Positions 24,783 through 33,390 are shown, counted from the first letter of the stretch. The stretch is 33,390 bases of DNA from Desulfopila aestuarii DSM 18488 (GCF_900143695.1 NZ_FRFE01000045.1:1-33390), one strand, 5' to 3'. Notes: generated by a model from the sequence alone, not told the origin. Numbers and translations: made by a program.

Positions 24783-26000
24783 ATGGATACTTCCAAAAAG
24801 GACATTGTTCTTCTCTTTTCCTCCAGGATCGTCCGGCTATTCGCCTACGGGTTCATATCGGTAATTCTGGCGCTCTATCTTGCCGCTACAGGATTAAACC
24901 CAGCCGAAGTCGGTGCAATTCTTTCCGCGACGCTTATCGGAGATATCGTTGTCTCTCTCTGGGTGACCATGGTCGCGGACCGTATGGGCCGGAGGCGCAT
25001 GCTACTGCTGGGTACTCTGCTGATGATGCTGGCGGGCATTTTCTTTTTGCTGACGACGAATCCGCTATTGATCACTATTGCAGCGATTATCGGCATTGTC
25101 AGCCCAAGTGGAGGTGAAATTGGCCCGTTTATTTCTATCGAGCAGGCGGCACTCTCACAGCTAATCCCCGACAACAAGCGCACCAGATTATTCGGCTGGT
25201 ATAACCTGGCCGGGTCTTTCGCAACGGCAGCCGGTGCATTGACTGGTGGCTGGCTGGCACGTCTGCTTCAGGATATTGGCTTCGAAAGGCTCGAGTCCTA
25301 CCAGTGGATTATGGCAGGATATGCCGTTTGCGGACTTCTCTTGATGCTGCTTTTTTTCCATTTATCAAGAAAAATTGAAGTTCCTATGACAACAGCAAAA
25401 ACTGCAAGCAGTGCAAAGACAGTAATCGGGCTGCATGGCTCAAGGAAAACAATTTTTAAGTTAAGTGGTCTTTTTGCCCTCGATGCGTTTGGCGGAGGTT
25501 TCGTTGTGCAAAGTCTGATCGCCTGGTGGTTGCATATCCGCTTCGGCATTGATGAAGGTGGATTAGGGGCTTTATTCTTTGGCGCCAATCTGCTCGCCGG
25601 AATGTCAGCTCTGCTGGCAACAAGGCTTGCCGATAGGATCGGTCTGATAGCAACCATGGTCTATACCCATATTCCGTCGAATATAATGCTCTGCCTCGTA
25701 CCGCTCATGCCAAACCTTTGGGCAGCGGTCGGTATGCTCCTGCTCAGAGCAAGCATCTCGCAGATGGATGTGCCTGTGCGCCAATCGTATACCATGGCCG
25801 TGGTGGCCCCAGATGAACGTTCGGCTGCTTCCGGCATCACCACTGTTGCCAGATCCGTGGGGGCCGCAGCCTCACCATTGATAGCCGGTTTGCTAATGGC
25901 TCATCCACTGTTTTTCTCAGCCCCATTCTTTGTAGCCGGAGGACTCAAAATAACGTACGACCTTCTCCTCTATTCCATGTTTGAAAATAGAAAAAGTTAA
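24783..26000 (+). CDS. MFS transporter in the chromate cluster
   Basis: 405 residues, about 12 spans in two bundles of six. The loop 2-3 MFS signature is clear (VADRMGRRRMLLLG near residue 65), with a degenerate equivalent in the second half (ATRLADRIGLIATM). The loop between halves (about 200-225) is hydrophilic. An inner-membrane transporter; direction and substrate are not readable. Its position between the HD gene and chrA suggests efflux linked to chromate or oxidative stress. The start follows a hairpin that overlaps the only ribosome-binding-like sequence. Confidence 0.88.
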   Translation: MDTSKKDIVLLFSSRIVRLFAYGFISVILALYLAATGLNPAEVGAILSATLIGDIVVSLWVTMVADRMGRRRMLLLGTLLMMLAGIFFLLTTNPLLITIAAIIGIVSPSGGEIGPFISIEQAALSQLIPDNKRTRLFGWYNLAGSFATAAGALTGGWLARLLQDIGFERLESYQWIMAGYAVCGLLLMLLFFHLSRKIEVPMTTAKTASSAKTVIGLHGSRKTIFKLSGLFALDAFGGGFVVQSLIAWWLHIRFGIDEGGLGALFFGANLLAGMSALLATRLADRIGLIATMVYTHIPSNIMLCLVPLMPNLWAAVGMLLLRASISQMDVPVRQSYTMAVVAPDERSAASGITTVARSVGAAASPLIAGLLMAHPLFFSAPFFVAGGLKITYDLLLYSMFENRKS

Positions 26001-26032
26001 GATGCTCTGGCATCCCCAAAAGGGGCTAACAA

Positions 26033-27433
26033 ATGAATACAAAAGAGATAAAAGAAGACCAGGAACCGCTGCCATTTCGGGAAGCTCTAAGGGTCTGGAT
26101 AAAAATCGGTCTGTTGAGTTTTGGTGGCCCGGCCGGGCAGATCGCCCTGATGCACAGGATGCTTGTTGAAGAGAGGAAATGGATAAGCAATGACCGTTTC
26201 CTCCATGCCCTCAATTATTGTCACCTGCTTCCAGGCCCAGAGGCACAGCAGTTGGCCACCTATATCGGCTGGTTGCTGCATGGCACCAGGGGAGGATTGG
26301 CCGCAGGCCTGCTGTTCATCATTCCCGGCATGGTGACCGTTTTAATTCTCACCCTGATTTATGCCGGGTTTCAGCATGTGGCTGCAGTGCAAGCGCTTTT
26401 TTACGGTCTGAAGCCCGCTGTGCTGGCTATTGTCGTCATTGCTGTTTTCAGAATTGGCGCCAAGGCACTGAAAACGGGATATTTGATGTTGCTGGCAGGG
26501 CTTGCTTTTATAGCCATGTTTTTTTACCACGCTCCCTTTCCCGTGGTGATAGTCGTTTCCGGCCTGCTCGGGTATATGGGGATGACATTTTGTCCTCAAC
26601 GCCTTGGTGAGCGATGCCCCCGGTGGATCTGCGGCGATATTGCTGCCGTCCAGGGTATCGATGAAGGGGGAATAATCGACCTTTTGCTGGCAAAAGATGA
26701 ACGCGGCAGATTCACACCGACTCTTGTCCGCAGTTTGAAGGTTCTGGTCACCTGGGGAAGTATCTGGCTGGCACCCGTTCTACTGATTGTCATACTGTTT
26801 GGACCTGAGCATGTATACTCTCAGATATCACTCTTTTTCAGCAAGATGGCCATGGTCACCTTTGGTGGCGCATATGCAGTTCTCTCCTACATGGCCCAGG
26901 AGGCGGTAAGTGGTTATGGCTGGTTGCATCCCGGGGAAATGCTCGACGGCCTTGCTCTGGCAGAAACAACGCCTGGTCCGCTGATTCAGGTCGTACAGTT
27001 TGTCGGCTTTCTTGCCGCTTATCGCGATCCTGGGATACTGAACCCCTATATTGCCGGGATACTCGGTACTATCCTTACGGTATGGGTAACGTTTGCTCCA
27101 TGTTTTCTCTGGATTTTTCTCGGCGCGCCATATGTTGAACAGCTCCGCCATAACCGTTTGCTCAATGGTGCGCTCTCGGGCATCACTGCCGCAGTGGTAG
27201 GAGTAGTTCTGAATCTTTCCATCTGGTTCGGTTTGAGTACCTTGTTTGGAAAGACGACGCTATCGCAATTTTGGGGTGCAGCTATTCCCGTGCCCGACCT
27301 TGCCTCAGCCGATTGGTTTGGCCTGCTGCTGGCTTTGCTCTCTTTTATCGTCATGCGCTATGCCAAATTTGGTATGATCACCGTCCTGACCGGTTGTGCC
27401 GGTTTGGGGTTTTTCTGGAAACTGTTGTTTTAA
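26033..27433 (+). CDS. chrA: ChrA chromate efflux transporter (two CHR domains)
   Basis: 466 residues, the long-chain CHR form with two homologous halves. The N-half motifs are LLSFGGPAGQIALMHR, CHLLPGPEAQQLATYIGW and GLLFIIPGMVTVL. The C-half has MVTFGGAYAVLSYM, LAETTPGPLIQVVQFVGF and an Ala/Gly-rich end. About 10-13 spans. It exports chromate from the cytoplasm using the proton motive force; the family also includes sulfate-related members, so a side role with sulfate cannot be excluded. The ATG is preceded by AGGGG. It lies 32 bases after the MFS gene and 10 before the rhodanese gene. Confidence 0.95.
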   Translation: MNTKEIKEDQEPLPFREALRVWIKIGLLSFGGPAGQIALMHRMLVEERKWISNDRFLHALNYCHLLPGPEAQQLATYIGWLLHGTRGGLAAGLLFIIPGMVTVLILTLIYAGFQHVAAVQALFYGLKPAVLAIVVIAVFRIGAKALKTGYLMLLAGLAFIAMFFYHAPFPVVIVVSGLLGYMGMTFCPQRLGERCPRWICGDIAAVQGIDEGGIIDLLLAKDERGRFTPTLVRSLKVLVTWGSIWLAPVLLIVILFGPEHVYSQISLFFSKMAMVTFGGAYAVLSYMAQEAVSGYGWLHPGEMLDGLALAETTPGPLIQVVQFVGFLAAYRDPGILNPYIAGILGTILTVWVTFAPCFLWIFLGAPYVEQLRHNRLLNGALSGITAAVVGVVLNLSIWFGLSTLFGKTTLSQFWGAAIPVPDLASADWFGLLLALLSFIVMRYAKFGMITVLTGCAGLGFFWKLLF

Positions 27434-27443
27434 GGAGAATCGT

Positions 27444-27752
27444 ATGGGAAAAAGTGTCAACCCAACAGAATTACAAGAGCTTCTTGCTAACAAAAAGACC
27501 GTCACTCTGATTGATGTGCGGCGCAAAGATGATTTTGACAAAAATCCGCACACTTTCAGCAATGCTCGATGGCAGAATCCAGCGGAAATCAATGAATGGC
27601 TTCCCACGGTACCCACTGACCGGGATATTGTTGTTTATTGTGTTCGCGGCGGTTCCGTCAGCCAGTCAATTCAAAAGCAACTTGCAGATAGTGGCAGAAA
27701 TGTTCAATACGTTGAGGGAGGGTTAGAAACGCTGAACCAAATGAAGGGTTAG
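27444..27752 (+). CDS. Rhodanese-domain protein
   Basis: 102 residues from ATG 27444, chosen for its perfect AAGGAG 7 bases upstream; a longer frame overlaps chrA. Single rhodanese domain: LIDVRRKDDFDKNP, the active-site loop with Cys in VVYCVRGGSVSQSI, and the closing VQYVEGGLETL. The catalytic Cys is present but the loop (CVRGGS) differs from the common CRxGxR type, so the sulfur acceptor may differ. Cytoplasmic. Last gene of the chromate cluster; probably thiol or sulfur handling under chromate stress (inference). No clear terminator follows. Confidence 0.9.
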   Translation: MGKSVNPTELQELLANKKTVTLIDVRRKDDFDKNPHTFSNARWQNPAEINEWLPTVPTDRDIVVYCVRGGSVSQSIQKQLADSGRNVQYVEGGLETLNQMKG

Positions 27753-28001
27753 TAATTTTTTGGATATCTCTACTTTGAAGTCGCCCCATTTCCGACCGAT
27801 TCTCAAGAAGTAGACGATTTTACGATTCTGATATAACCACAGGTTACAAGCTGTTGATTGCCCTTAAGATTGCCATGTGTAACCCAATGGCCAGAAACAA
27901 ATCCTCAACTACTCGATTTGATGGCGATGACATGAGAAACTTAAATTGTATTCTTATGGTTACATCTTAAACTCAACAGTGAACTCGAATCGAGGAGACG
28001 T

Positions 28002-28278
28002 ATGCCGAAACCGTTACCCAATGTCACCTATGATATTCAATCAGTTCTCGATTCTGCGCTCAACGTATCACTCATAACAGTAACCACTCAAGGACTTATT
28101 ACAGGTTTCAGTCGTGGCTCCGAGAGAATGCTTGGTTACTCTGCAGGGGAAATCATTGGTGAGAAAACCCCATTGGAGTTTCATGATTATGATGAGGTCA
28201 AAAAACGGGGTAACGAACTGGAAGAACTTCTTGGTTACCCTGTTGACGGATTCCAGGTTTTTGTTGCTGAGGTAGATA
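28002..28278 (+). pseudogene. PAS-domain sensor gene, 5' fragment, cut by an IS3 element
   Basis: The ATG has GAGGAG 5 bases upstream and opens a typical PAS domain: LITVTTQGLITGFSRGSERM, LGYSAGEIIGEKTPLEFHD and a GFQVFV segment. The family normally continues with a PAC stretch of the type EREWTYVRKDG; here after AEVD (about 28278) the frame runs into unrelated residues and stops at 28314-28316. The break lies just upstream of an IS3-family transposase, which explains the truncation. The original protein was probably a PAS-containing kinase or cyclase. More PAS sequence in the same orientation follows the IS at 29213. Confidence 0.75.
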
Positions 28279-29212
28279 TGACGTTACCCCCGAAAACAAG
28301 CCCATTGCAAAGTTAGTGATTTCATTTTACCCCTGAACGAGACTGGAGGTGGAGAAACGGTCTCAGGATTTCGGACCACCCCTTAAGTTTACATGCCACC
28401 AGTTCCTCAACATGCTGCATTGAGGAGCTATGAAAAGGAAAAGACGAAAACATACCGCAGAGTTTAAGGCAAGAGTAGCCTTCGGAGCCATCCAAGGGCT
28501 GAAAACCCAGAGCGAGATCGCCAAGGAGTTCGAGATTCACCCGGTGATGGTAGGTCAATGGAAAAATGAGCTCATTGAGCGTATGCCAGAGCTGTTTGCC
28601 GGCAAAGCTGATAAGGACGCTCAAGCAAAGGACAAGGAAAAAGTCGAGCTTGAACGCAAGGTTGGCCAGTTGACCATGGAGGTGGCTTTTCTTGAAAAAA
28701 AGTGCAATCAGTTGGGAATTCCGCTGAAAGGTCGAAACACATAGACTGGAAGTCTCAACTGAGCATCCGTCGACAATGTCAGCTTCTCAAGATTCACCGT
28801 TCAATGCTGTACTATAGCCCTCGGAATGAGTCAGCCCTGACTCAGCGGTTGATGAGGTTGATAGATCGATATCACCTTGAAGATCCGACAGCAGGACCGC
28901 GGCGAATGATGAAATACTTGAGCCGATCCATCGGGATGCGGATAGGTCGGAAGCGAGTCCGGCGTCTCATGCGCTTGATGGGGATAGATGCGATTTATCC
29001 GCGCAAGCGAACGACGATACCGGGAAACGCAAAGCACATTTATCCGTATCTGTTACGAAAAATGGCAATTGTCCGCCCCAATCAGGTCTGGGCCGCAGAT
29101 ATTACCTATGTGCCGATGAGAAAAGGGTTTGTCTATCTTTTCGCCATAATAGACTGGCATTCAAGAAAGATATTGGACTGGGAGATCTCCACCACGCTGG
29201 ATACCGAATTTT
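28279..29212 (+). mobile_element. IS3-family insertion sequence, 3' truncated
   Basis: Contains orfA, a frameshift site and the first ~170 codons of orfB, inserted in a PAS gene. Coordinates are approximate: the left end lies between the PAS break (about 28278) and orfA (28430), and the right end is lost where orfB coding stops and PAS coding resumes (about 29212). No terminal inverted repeats could be paired because the right end is missing. Confidence 0.7.
28430..28744 (+). CDS. IS3-family transposase OrfA
   Basis: 104 residues: basic start KRKRRKHTAEFKARVAFGAI, HTH_8-type helix-turn-helix (SEIAKEFEIHPVMVGQWKNE) and a leucine-zipper-like C-terminus (VELERKVGQLTMEVAFLEKK). Full length for the family. 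The ATG has GAGGAGCT directly upstream. Near its end is an in-phase slippery heptamer A-AAA-AAG (28696-28702), where -1 frameshifting makes the OrfAB fusion in IS3-type elements. Confidence 0.92.
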   Translation: MKRKRRKHTAEFKARVAFGAIQGLKTQSEIAKEFEIHPVMVGQWKNELIERMPELFAGKADKDAQAKDKEKVELERKVGQLTMEVAFLEKKCNQLGIPLKGRNT

Positions 29213-29226
29213 GCCTTCGTTGTTGA
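28702..29226 (+). pseudogene. IS3-family transposase OrfB, truncated catalytic domain
   Basis: The frame is entered by -1 slippage at 28696-28702. It contains the HTH_21 region (PTAGPRRMMKYLSRSIGM) and the start of the rve integrase core with the first catalytic Asp (QVWAADITYVPM), then IIDWHSRKILDWEISTTLDT. The family needs about 100 more residues including the second Asp (TDQGSQF type) and Glu. Here the homology stops at about 29210 and a stop follows at 29224-29226. The second Asp and the Glu of DDE are missing, so the transposase is inactive. Confidence 0.9.
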
Positions 29227-29389
29227 TATCTTCGGGATAGATGACAACTTTACCAAAGACATTGGAGGTTGGGAGGATCTTGTTCACCCAGACTATAGGG
29301 AGGAGATGTCGCTTTACCTGGCAGATCAGGTTCTGGGGAAAGGTGAACAGTTTTCTTTGGTTCTCTTCCTTGCAGCTGCTCAATTTTGA
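29213..29389 (+). pseudogene. PAS/PAC-domain fragment after the IS3 element
   Basis: The frame reads FVVDIFGIDDNFTKDIGGWE, then LVHPDYREEMSLYLADQVLG, then KGEQF. This is the late part of a PAS domain (family pattern: GW-x-x-x-VHPD-x-x-x-x-M...VLGKG-x-x-F-x-x-EYRI). The expected EYRI continuation is absent: the frame turns hydrophobic and stops at 29387. It has no start codon or ribosome binding site of its own. It is probably a leftover of the same multi-PAS gene whose beginning is at 28002, with the middle lost by deletion; origin from a separate gene cannot be excluded. Confidence 0.65.
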
Positions 29390-29583
29390 AGCGATTATAG
29401 GTTGTTAGCTGACCCCGCCATATCAGGAAAAACCTTAGCTTTCTGTTGATTTTAAATGATTAACCTTGGCACAGGCTTTGGCTTAGGCTCCACTGACAAT
29501 TGGCACCAAACTGTCATATTGATAAACTGTAGCTACCCAATAAGTCATTTGTCCAGAATGCGTTGATAAGATAATTTTAGTTC
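29390..29583. other. Non-coding debris between PAS fragment and CheB-CheR gene
   Basis: No gene seen. It holds the sequence TGACCCCGCC (29409-29418), which resembles an IS end, with no partner repeat found. Likely scar DNA from the insertion and deletion events on its left. Confidence 0.35.
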
Positions 29584-32500
29584 TTATTGAGCTGAACGGC
29601 TTGGCACCTGTATAACCCCGCTAAAAAGCGTTCGTTTACCAATTTTAATCTCTCCCACAGACAGCTTAATATTCACAATAGAGCCATCCTTATGACGAGC
29701 AGTAAGTTGACGGCTGCTTCCAATGATCGTTGTTTTTCCCGTCTTAAGATACTCTTTGAGATACTTGTCATGATTTGACTTGTGCGGCTCAGCCATGAGA
29801 ATGCTGACATTACTGCCAATGAGTTCGCTGTATGAGAAGCCGAAATAGTCGACCACAGCTGAATTGACCGATAAGATCTTTCCACTCTGCTCGATGACAA
29901 TCAATCCTTCATTCATTCCCCCTTCAATTCTGCGAGGGTCTGTTGCGTCTTCTTTCTCAGCTTTTGACTGTTTTTTTTCCTCAGTTATATCAAGAAGAAT
30001 ACCGGTCATTTTTGTGGCCTTGCCGTTGTCGCCCAGGCTGGCAACACCAATTTGTTTCATGTGGCGTACTGCTCCGTTGGGGCGTAGGATGCGGTGCAAA
30101 ACCTCGTAATTGACCCCTCGTTCCACTGCCGATGTAACTTTCTGGATAACATTCACAGAGTCATCAGGATGTACACATTCCAGCAGAGCTTCATAGGAAT
30201 GATTGAGGCTTTGCAGATCTCTGTCGAGAAGCTTTTCAAGGCTTGCTGTAAAACTCAGGAAACCGGTTTCGATATTCCACTGCCAACTCGCAAAAGGCAC
30301 TGTCTTTTCTGCTAAACCAAGGCGCGCCTCGCTGTCTTCCAGAGCTTTTTCAGTTTGTACCAGATCAGAGACTTCAACAAGAGTAATGACAACACCTGCA
30401 AACGTGTTTGGTGCAACATTATACGGTAAAATCCGCATAAGGAACCATTTGCCATCTATGGACTGTACATTTCGATCTATCATCTTCGATGTTGTCAGTA
30501 CTCTCTTGATGAGTTCGAGGATATCCTGATCTTTTAAACGATGGGTCAAATGATCAAAGGGCCGACCCAGATCACTCGGGATGAGGTTAAATATTTGCTT
30601 GATTTGAGGCGAGAATTTCCGGATATTGAGCTGGTCGTCCAAAAATATTGTGCCTATCTCAGAACTGTCCAACAGGTTATCCATGTCGTTATTCAATTCA
30701 GTGAGCTCCATGATCTTTATCTGATGCTCTGAATTGACGGTGTACAGTTCCTCATTGACGGATTGCAATTCTTCATTGGTTGATTGCAGTTCTTCATTAC
30801 TCGCCAGCAGTTCTTCATTGGTCGCCTGCAGCTCCTCGTTAGAAGTTTCCAGTTCTTCGATAGTAGCCTGCAGATTTTCCTTGGTAAACTGGAGTTCCTG
30901 CTCTAAATCGAGAAGGCGCTGCTCGGCCTCTTTATCATAATCATACGTTGTGTCGTGATGCGAGGGGGGGCTACCTGATGGATCCGTAATTTCATTGAAA
31001 AGAATTGCTACGAGCGGAGATTGGATCTTATTCCCGGGCAAGGGGGTTATGTCGACTTTTAAAACTTTGTTACCCCTTTCATTGTGGTAACCTATGTTGC
31101 TATATGTGATCTCCTTTTCTTCTTTAAAGGCTTTCTGGATGCCTATTGTCACTGGAATTGCTATTTCATTTCTAAGCATTTTCCTGATATCATTTTTCAT
31201 CATTCCTGACGGAAGACTGAGAAAATTATCTACATCACCAATCGTGTAGAGAACTTCTAATTCGTCATTCACGACAATAGCCAACGGGATAACTTTTTTT
31301 GCCAGTACTTTAAGGAGCCTGTCGATTATATGGAGGTCCCTGTTGGTTGGTCCCGAAGTCCTTTGTTTTGCTGCGATGGGAAGGTGGACAAGTGGGTTGT
31401 TGGAAGAAAAGGAGAGGTTGGGTAATGATCTGGAGGTGAGGGCTCTTTGTTTGCTTTTCGAGCTGTAGATTTTCCATTTTCGGTGTTTTGCAGAAAAGAA
31501 ACTGCTCATTTCACCTGTTGTTTCACTCGACCCTAAAAAAAGTATGCCTCCAATGTTCAACGAAAAATTGAACATCGAAAGCGCTTTTTGCTGGAGCATT
31601 GGTTGGAGGTAGATGAGCAGGTTTCGGCAACTAATGATATCAATCTTTGTAAAAGGTGGATCACTTATTATGTTGTGTTGTGCAAATACAACCATCTCCC
31701 TGATTTTTCGTGATACACGGTAATGATCTTCCTGTCGCTGAAAATATTTTGAAAGCAGGGATGGCCCAACATCAGCCGCGATGCTTTCAGGATACGTTCC
31801 TCCTCCAGCTATCTGCAGGGCATTGCTGTCGACATCCGTGGCAAAAATTTTCACCTTCCGCTCAATATTCAACTTCTCAAGTAGTTCCTGGAGCAAAATG
31901 GCAAGAGAATAGGCTTCTTCCCCTGTAGAACAGCCAACTGACCATATTCGCAACAGTCTGCCTTTTTTGGATTCAAGAAGTTGAGGCAGAATGTCTTCTG
32001 CTAAGTAATCAAATGCCTCTCTATCCCTGAAAAAGCTGGTTACTCCAATGAGCATTTCATGATAGAGAGTAGTCAGCTCCCTATTGTTATACTTCAGCAA
32101 TTTAATATAGGCCTGAAGATCATCGACCTGGTTGACATTCATTCTGCGTTCGATACGACGGACAACGGTACTTGGCTTGTAGTAGGTAAAATCAATTTTT
32201 GTTTTTGATCTGAGCATTGAAAAAATAGTCGCCATGCTATCATCCGAGTGGACTATTTTGTCTTGTTGTTCCGCCTTGGTGAGATATGGATACTTAATGT
32301 ATGCCATAAGTTTTTCAGGGATATCTTCGACATTCAGAATAAAGTCAGCCAGGCCTGTTGAGGTTGCGCTTTTGGGCATGCCATCAAACTTAGCATCTTT
32401 TTCGTCCTGAACCATAATCAGGCCACCATTCTCCTTGATAGCCCGTATCCCTCGGGTACCATCGCTGCCAGTGCCGGACAAAATGATGCCAACGGCCTTC

Positions 32501-32880
32501 TCGCCTTGATCTTCGGCCAGAGAACGAAAAAAAATGTCAATGGGAAGGTTTATCCATGGGTCATTGGGAGGACGGTCACTGAGCAATAACTTTCCATGAA
32601 AAATTGTGAGATTTTTCTTCGGAGGAATGAGATAGATGCTATCGCGATCAACTAGCATGCCATCTTCTGCCCGCAAAACGGGTAGTCGTGTTTTCTTTGA
32701 AAGAAGCTCAACCATCATACTCTTGTAATCAGGCGATAAATGCTGGATGACAATAAAGGCAAGGCCGGTTTGAATGGGTACATTTTGAAAGAGCTTCTCT
32801 ATTGCCTCCAACCCACCTGCCGAGGCGCCTATGCCTACATAATACGATGGCATTCTTCCGGATTTCATTGAAATATCCAT
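29584..32880 (-). CDS. CheB-CheR-multi-PAS fusion protein
   Basis: 1098 residues. CheB methylesterase (about 12-190) with its catalytic triad visible: Ser in [11 protein letters not shown], His in [10 protein letters not shown], Asp in [11 protein letters not shown]. CheR methyltransferase (about 212-480) with [13 protein letters not shown] and the SAM site [14 protein letters not shown]. Then a PAS-like region (520-640), a heptad coiled coil (about 655-745, repeated (S/T)NEEL units), a PAS_10-type domain, a PAS_3 domain (about 860-985) and a FixL-like PAS (about 995-1095) ending the protein. No kinase domain or receiver is attached. Cytoplasmic. Family role: reversible methylation signalling outside classic chemotaxis; partner unknown. 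The ATG has AAGGA 7 bases upstream. The receiver gene upstream has been destroyed by an IS30 element. Confidence 0.93.
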   Translation of the reverse strand: MDISMKSGRMPSYYVGIGASAGGLEAIEKLFQNVPIQTGLAFIVIQHLSPDYKSMMVELLSKKTRLPVLRAEDGMLVDRDSIYLIPPKKNLTIFHGKLLLSDRPPNDPWINLPIDIFFRSLAEDQGEKAVGIILSGTGSDGTRGIRAIKENGGLIMVQDEKDAKFDGMPKSATSTGLADFILNVEDIPEKLMAYIKYPYLTKAEQQDKIVHSDDSMATIFSMLRSKTKIDFTYYKPSTVVRRIERRMNVNQVDDLQAYIKLLKYNNRELTTLYHEMLIGVTSFFRDREAFDYLAEDILPQLLESKKGRLLRIWSVGCSTGEEAYSLAILLQELLEKLNIERKVKIFATDVDSNALQIAGGGTYPESIAADVGPSLLSKYFQRQEDHYRVSRKIREMVVFAQHNIISDPPFTKIDIISCRNLLIYLQPMLQQKALSMFNFSLNIGGILFLGSSETTGEMSSFFSAKHRKWKIYSSKSKQRALTSRSLPNLSFSSNNPLVHLPIAAKQRTSGPTNRDLHIIDRLLKVLAKKVIPLAIVVNDELEVLYTIGDVDNFLSLPSGMMKNDIRKMLRNEIAIPVTIGIQKAFKEEKEITYSNIGYHNERGNKVLKVDITPLPGNKIQSPLVAILFNEITDPSGSPPSHHDTTYDYDKEAEQRLLDLEQELQFTKENLQATIEELETSNEELQATNEELLASNEELQSTNEELQSVNEELYTVNSEHQIKIMELTELNNDMDNLLDSSEIGTIFLDDQLNIRKFSPQIKQIFNLIPSDLGRPFDHLTHRLKDQDILELIKRVLTTSKMIDRNVQSIDGKWFLMRILPYNVAPNTFAGVVITLVEVSDLVQTEKALEDSEARLGLAEKTVPFASWQWNIETGFLSFTASLEKLLDRDLQSLNHSYEALLECVHPDDSVNVIQKVTSAVERGVNYEVLHRILRPNGAVRHMKQIGVASLGDNGKATKMTGILLDITEEKKQSKAEKEDATDPRRIEGGMNEGLIVIEQSGKILSVNSAVVDYFGFSYSELIGSNVSILMAEPHKSNHDKYLKEYLKTGKTTIIGSSRQLTARHKDGSIVNIKLSVGEIKIGKRTLFSGVIQVPSRSAQ

Positions 32881-32962
32881 TCTGTAATCCTTCGCTTTTA
32901 TGCCTTATTTGATAGTGAGCGCGGTATGTTGTTAACAATGTCTACAAAAACATCTCCCAACT

Positions 32963-33058
32963 TTAGAAATCATCTGCCGTGTAACTCAAGTTTTCAAGAG
33001 CAGTAATAAAGTTACCGTAGCTGAATGGCTTCTCGAGAAATGCGTTTGGCTTTTCCAT
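32963..33058 (-). pseudogene. Response-regulator receiver, C-terminal remnant
   Basis: On the minus strand the frame reads KPNAFLEKPFSYGNFITALE, then NLSYTADDF, stop at 32963-32965. The FLEKPF segment with its conserved Lys-Pro and the following helix are the last beta-strand/alpha-5 of a CheY-type receiver. Everything before it is replaced by the end of an IS30-family element at about 33060. The fragment lies 82 bases upstream of the CheB-CheR gene on the same strand, so the intact receiver was probably its operon partner. Confidence 0.7.
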
Positions 33059-33075
33059 GTGGAAGACCGCTGGAG

Positions 33076-33390
33076 TCACGTAATAAGTGCAACGCGTCGA
33101 CCAGTAAACGCCTCCAGAGGCGTCAGGCCGTTCAGTACTTTTCTTGGTGTTAGGTTTAGCACGAACACTCCGTCCTGAATCTCCTGCTCTGAGAGAGTGG
33201 CAAAATCGAACCTTTTAGGCCAGAATCTGCGGAGTCTGCCATTGGTGTTTTCATTCGTCCCTCTCTGCCAGCTTGCATATGGCCTGGCGAAGTATATTGT
33301 TGCCCCAGTCTTGTTTGAGACTCGAGCATGGTCTGCAAATTCGCCACCATTATCCAGTGTTACTGTCAGTGCAGAGTGTACTTTACCGAG
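33076..33390 (-). CDS. IS30-family transposase, C-terminal part (runs off the window)
   Basis: 104 codons are visible to TGA at 33076-33078; the frame is open to the window end, so the start is outside. It shows the second and third parts of the DDE core: VTLDNGGEFADH (second Asp) and YFARPYASWQRGTNENTNGR (Glu), followed by LRRFWPKRFDF, LNLTPRKVLNGLTPLEAF and the usual C-terminal GRRVAL. The reading looks undamaged, so the element may be active. The IS end (inverted repeat, normally overlapping the GRRVAL codons and running ~25 bases past them) should lie near 33050-33070, next to the receiver remnant. Confidence 0.9.
   Translation of the reverse strand, partial: LGKVHSALTVTLDNGGEFADHARVSNKTGATIYFARPYASWQRGTNENTNGRLRRFWPKRFDFATLSEQEIQDGVFVLNLTPRKVLNGLTPLEAFTGRRVALIT

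Noticed and set aside
27838-27888. GGTTACA/TGTAACC inverted repeat between rhodanese and the PAS fragment
   Set aside because: 7-bp arms with a loop of nearly 30 bases and no T-run; too weak to call a terminator or operator.
29467-29482. TGGCACaggctTTGGC, resembling a sigma54 promoter on the plus strand
   Set aside because: The GG to GC spacing is 11 instead of 10 bases, and no plus-strand gene lies downstream.
30734-30940. Short tandem DNA repeats that could suggest a CRISPR or minisatellite
   Set aside because: They are in phase with the coding frame and encode coiled-coil heptads of the CheB-CheR protein; no spacers.
33156-33350. 64-codon minus-strand frame at the right end
   Set aside because: It is out of frame with the IS30 transposase, whose reading (33076-33390) shows the DDE motifs.

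Overview
The window looks like the chromosome of a Gram-negative bacterium of moderate GC content. The best guess is a sulfate-reducing Desulfobacterota (Desulfobulbales-like) organism. The basis is the density of multi-PAS signalling proteins, an AlgB/KinB-like sigma54 two-component pair beside Na+-linked transporters, and a chromate cluster carrying HD and rhodanese genes. Taxonomy is inferred from gene style only; there is no rRNA or other marker gene, and I saw no tRNA or CRISPR array.

Left part (1-7742): a signalling block. It holds a multi-PAS hybrid histidine kinase cut by the window edge, a PAS-PAS-PP2C (SpoIIE/RsbU-type) phosphatase on the other strand, and a triple-PAS GGDEF-EAL protein. 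The long gaps between them contain a dead IS3-type orfA fragment, a small inverted-repeat element with two hairpins, and a 16-bp perfect palindrome upstream of the GGDEF-EAL gene.

Middle (8085-22520): an almost continuous minus-strand run of membrane transport and regulation genes. In transcription order these are an AlgB-like sigma54 activator, a strong intrinsic terminator, a sigma54 (-24/-12) promoter, a KinB-like kinase, NhaD Na+/H+ antiporter, a receiver-only regulator, a CBS protein, a DASS/SLC13 anion transporter, a strong hairpin, a second receiver-only protein with Glu in place of the phospho-acceptor Asp, DUF47/PhoU-like protein, Pit phosphate transporter, DedA, TerC, a small membrane protein with a four-Cys tail, tandem Usp and a CPA2 antiporter. 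The upper part reads as a Na+-linked anion uptake module. I propose that AlgB activates the kinB-nhaD-receiver-CBS-DASS transcript through the sigma54 promoter and that NhaD sustains the Na+ gradient.

Right part (22863-27752): a plus-strand chromate resistance operon, chrB - HD phosphohydrolase - MFS transporter - chrA - rhodanese. A promoter overlapping a CRP/FNR-type palindrome lies just before the preferred chrB start.

Far right (28002-33390): a region damaged by insertion sequences. A PAS gene is cut by an IS3-family element that has lost the end of its transposase. More PAS coding sequence follows the break. A large CheB-CheR-multi-PAS protein is intact, but the receiver gene upstream of it is reduced to its last ~30 codons by an IS30-family element that runs off the window.
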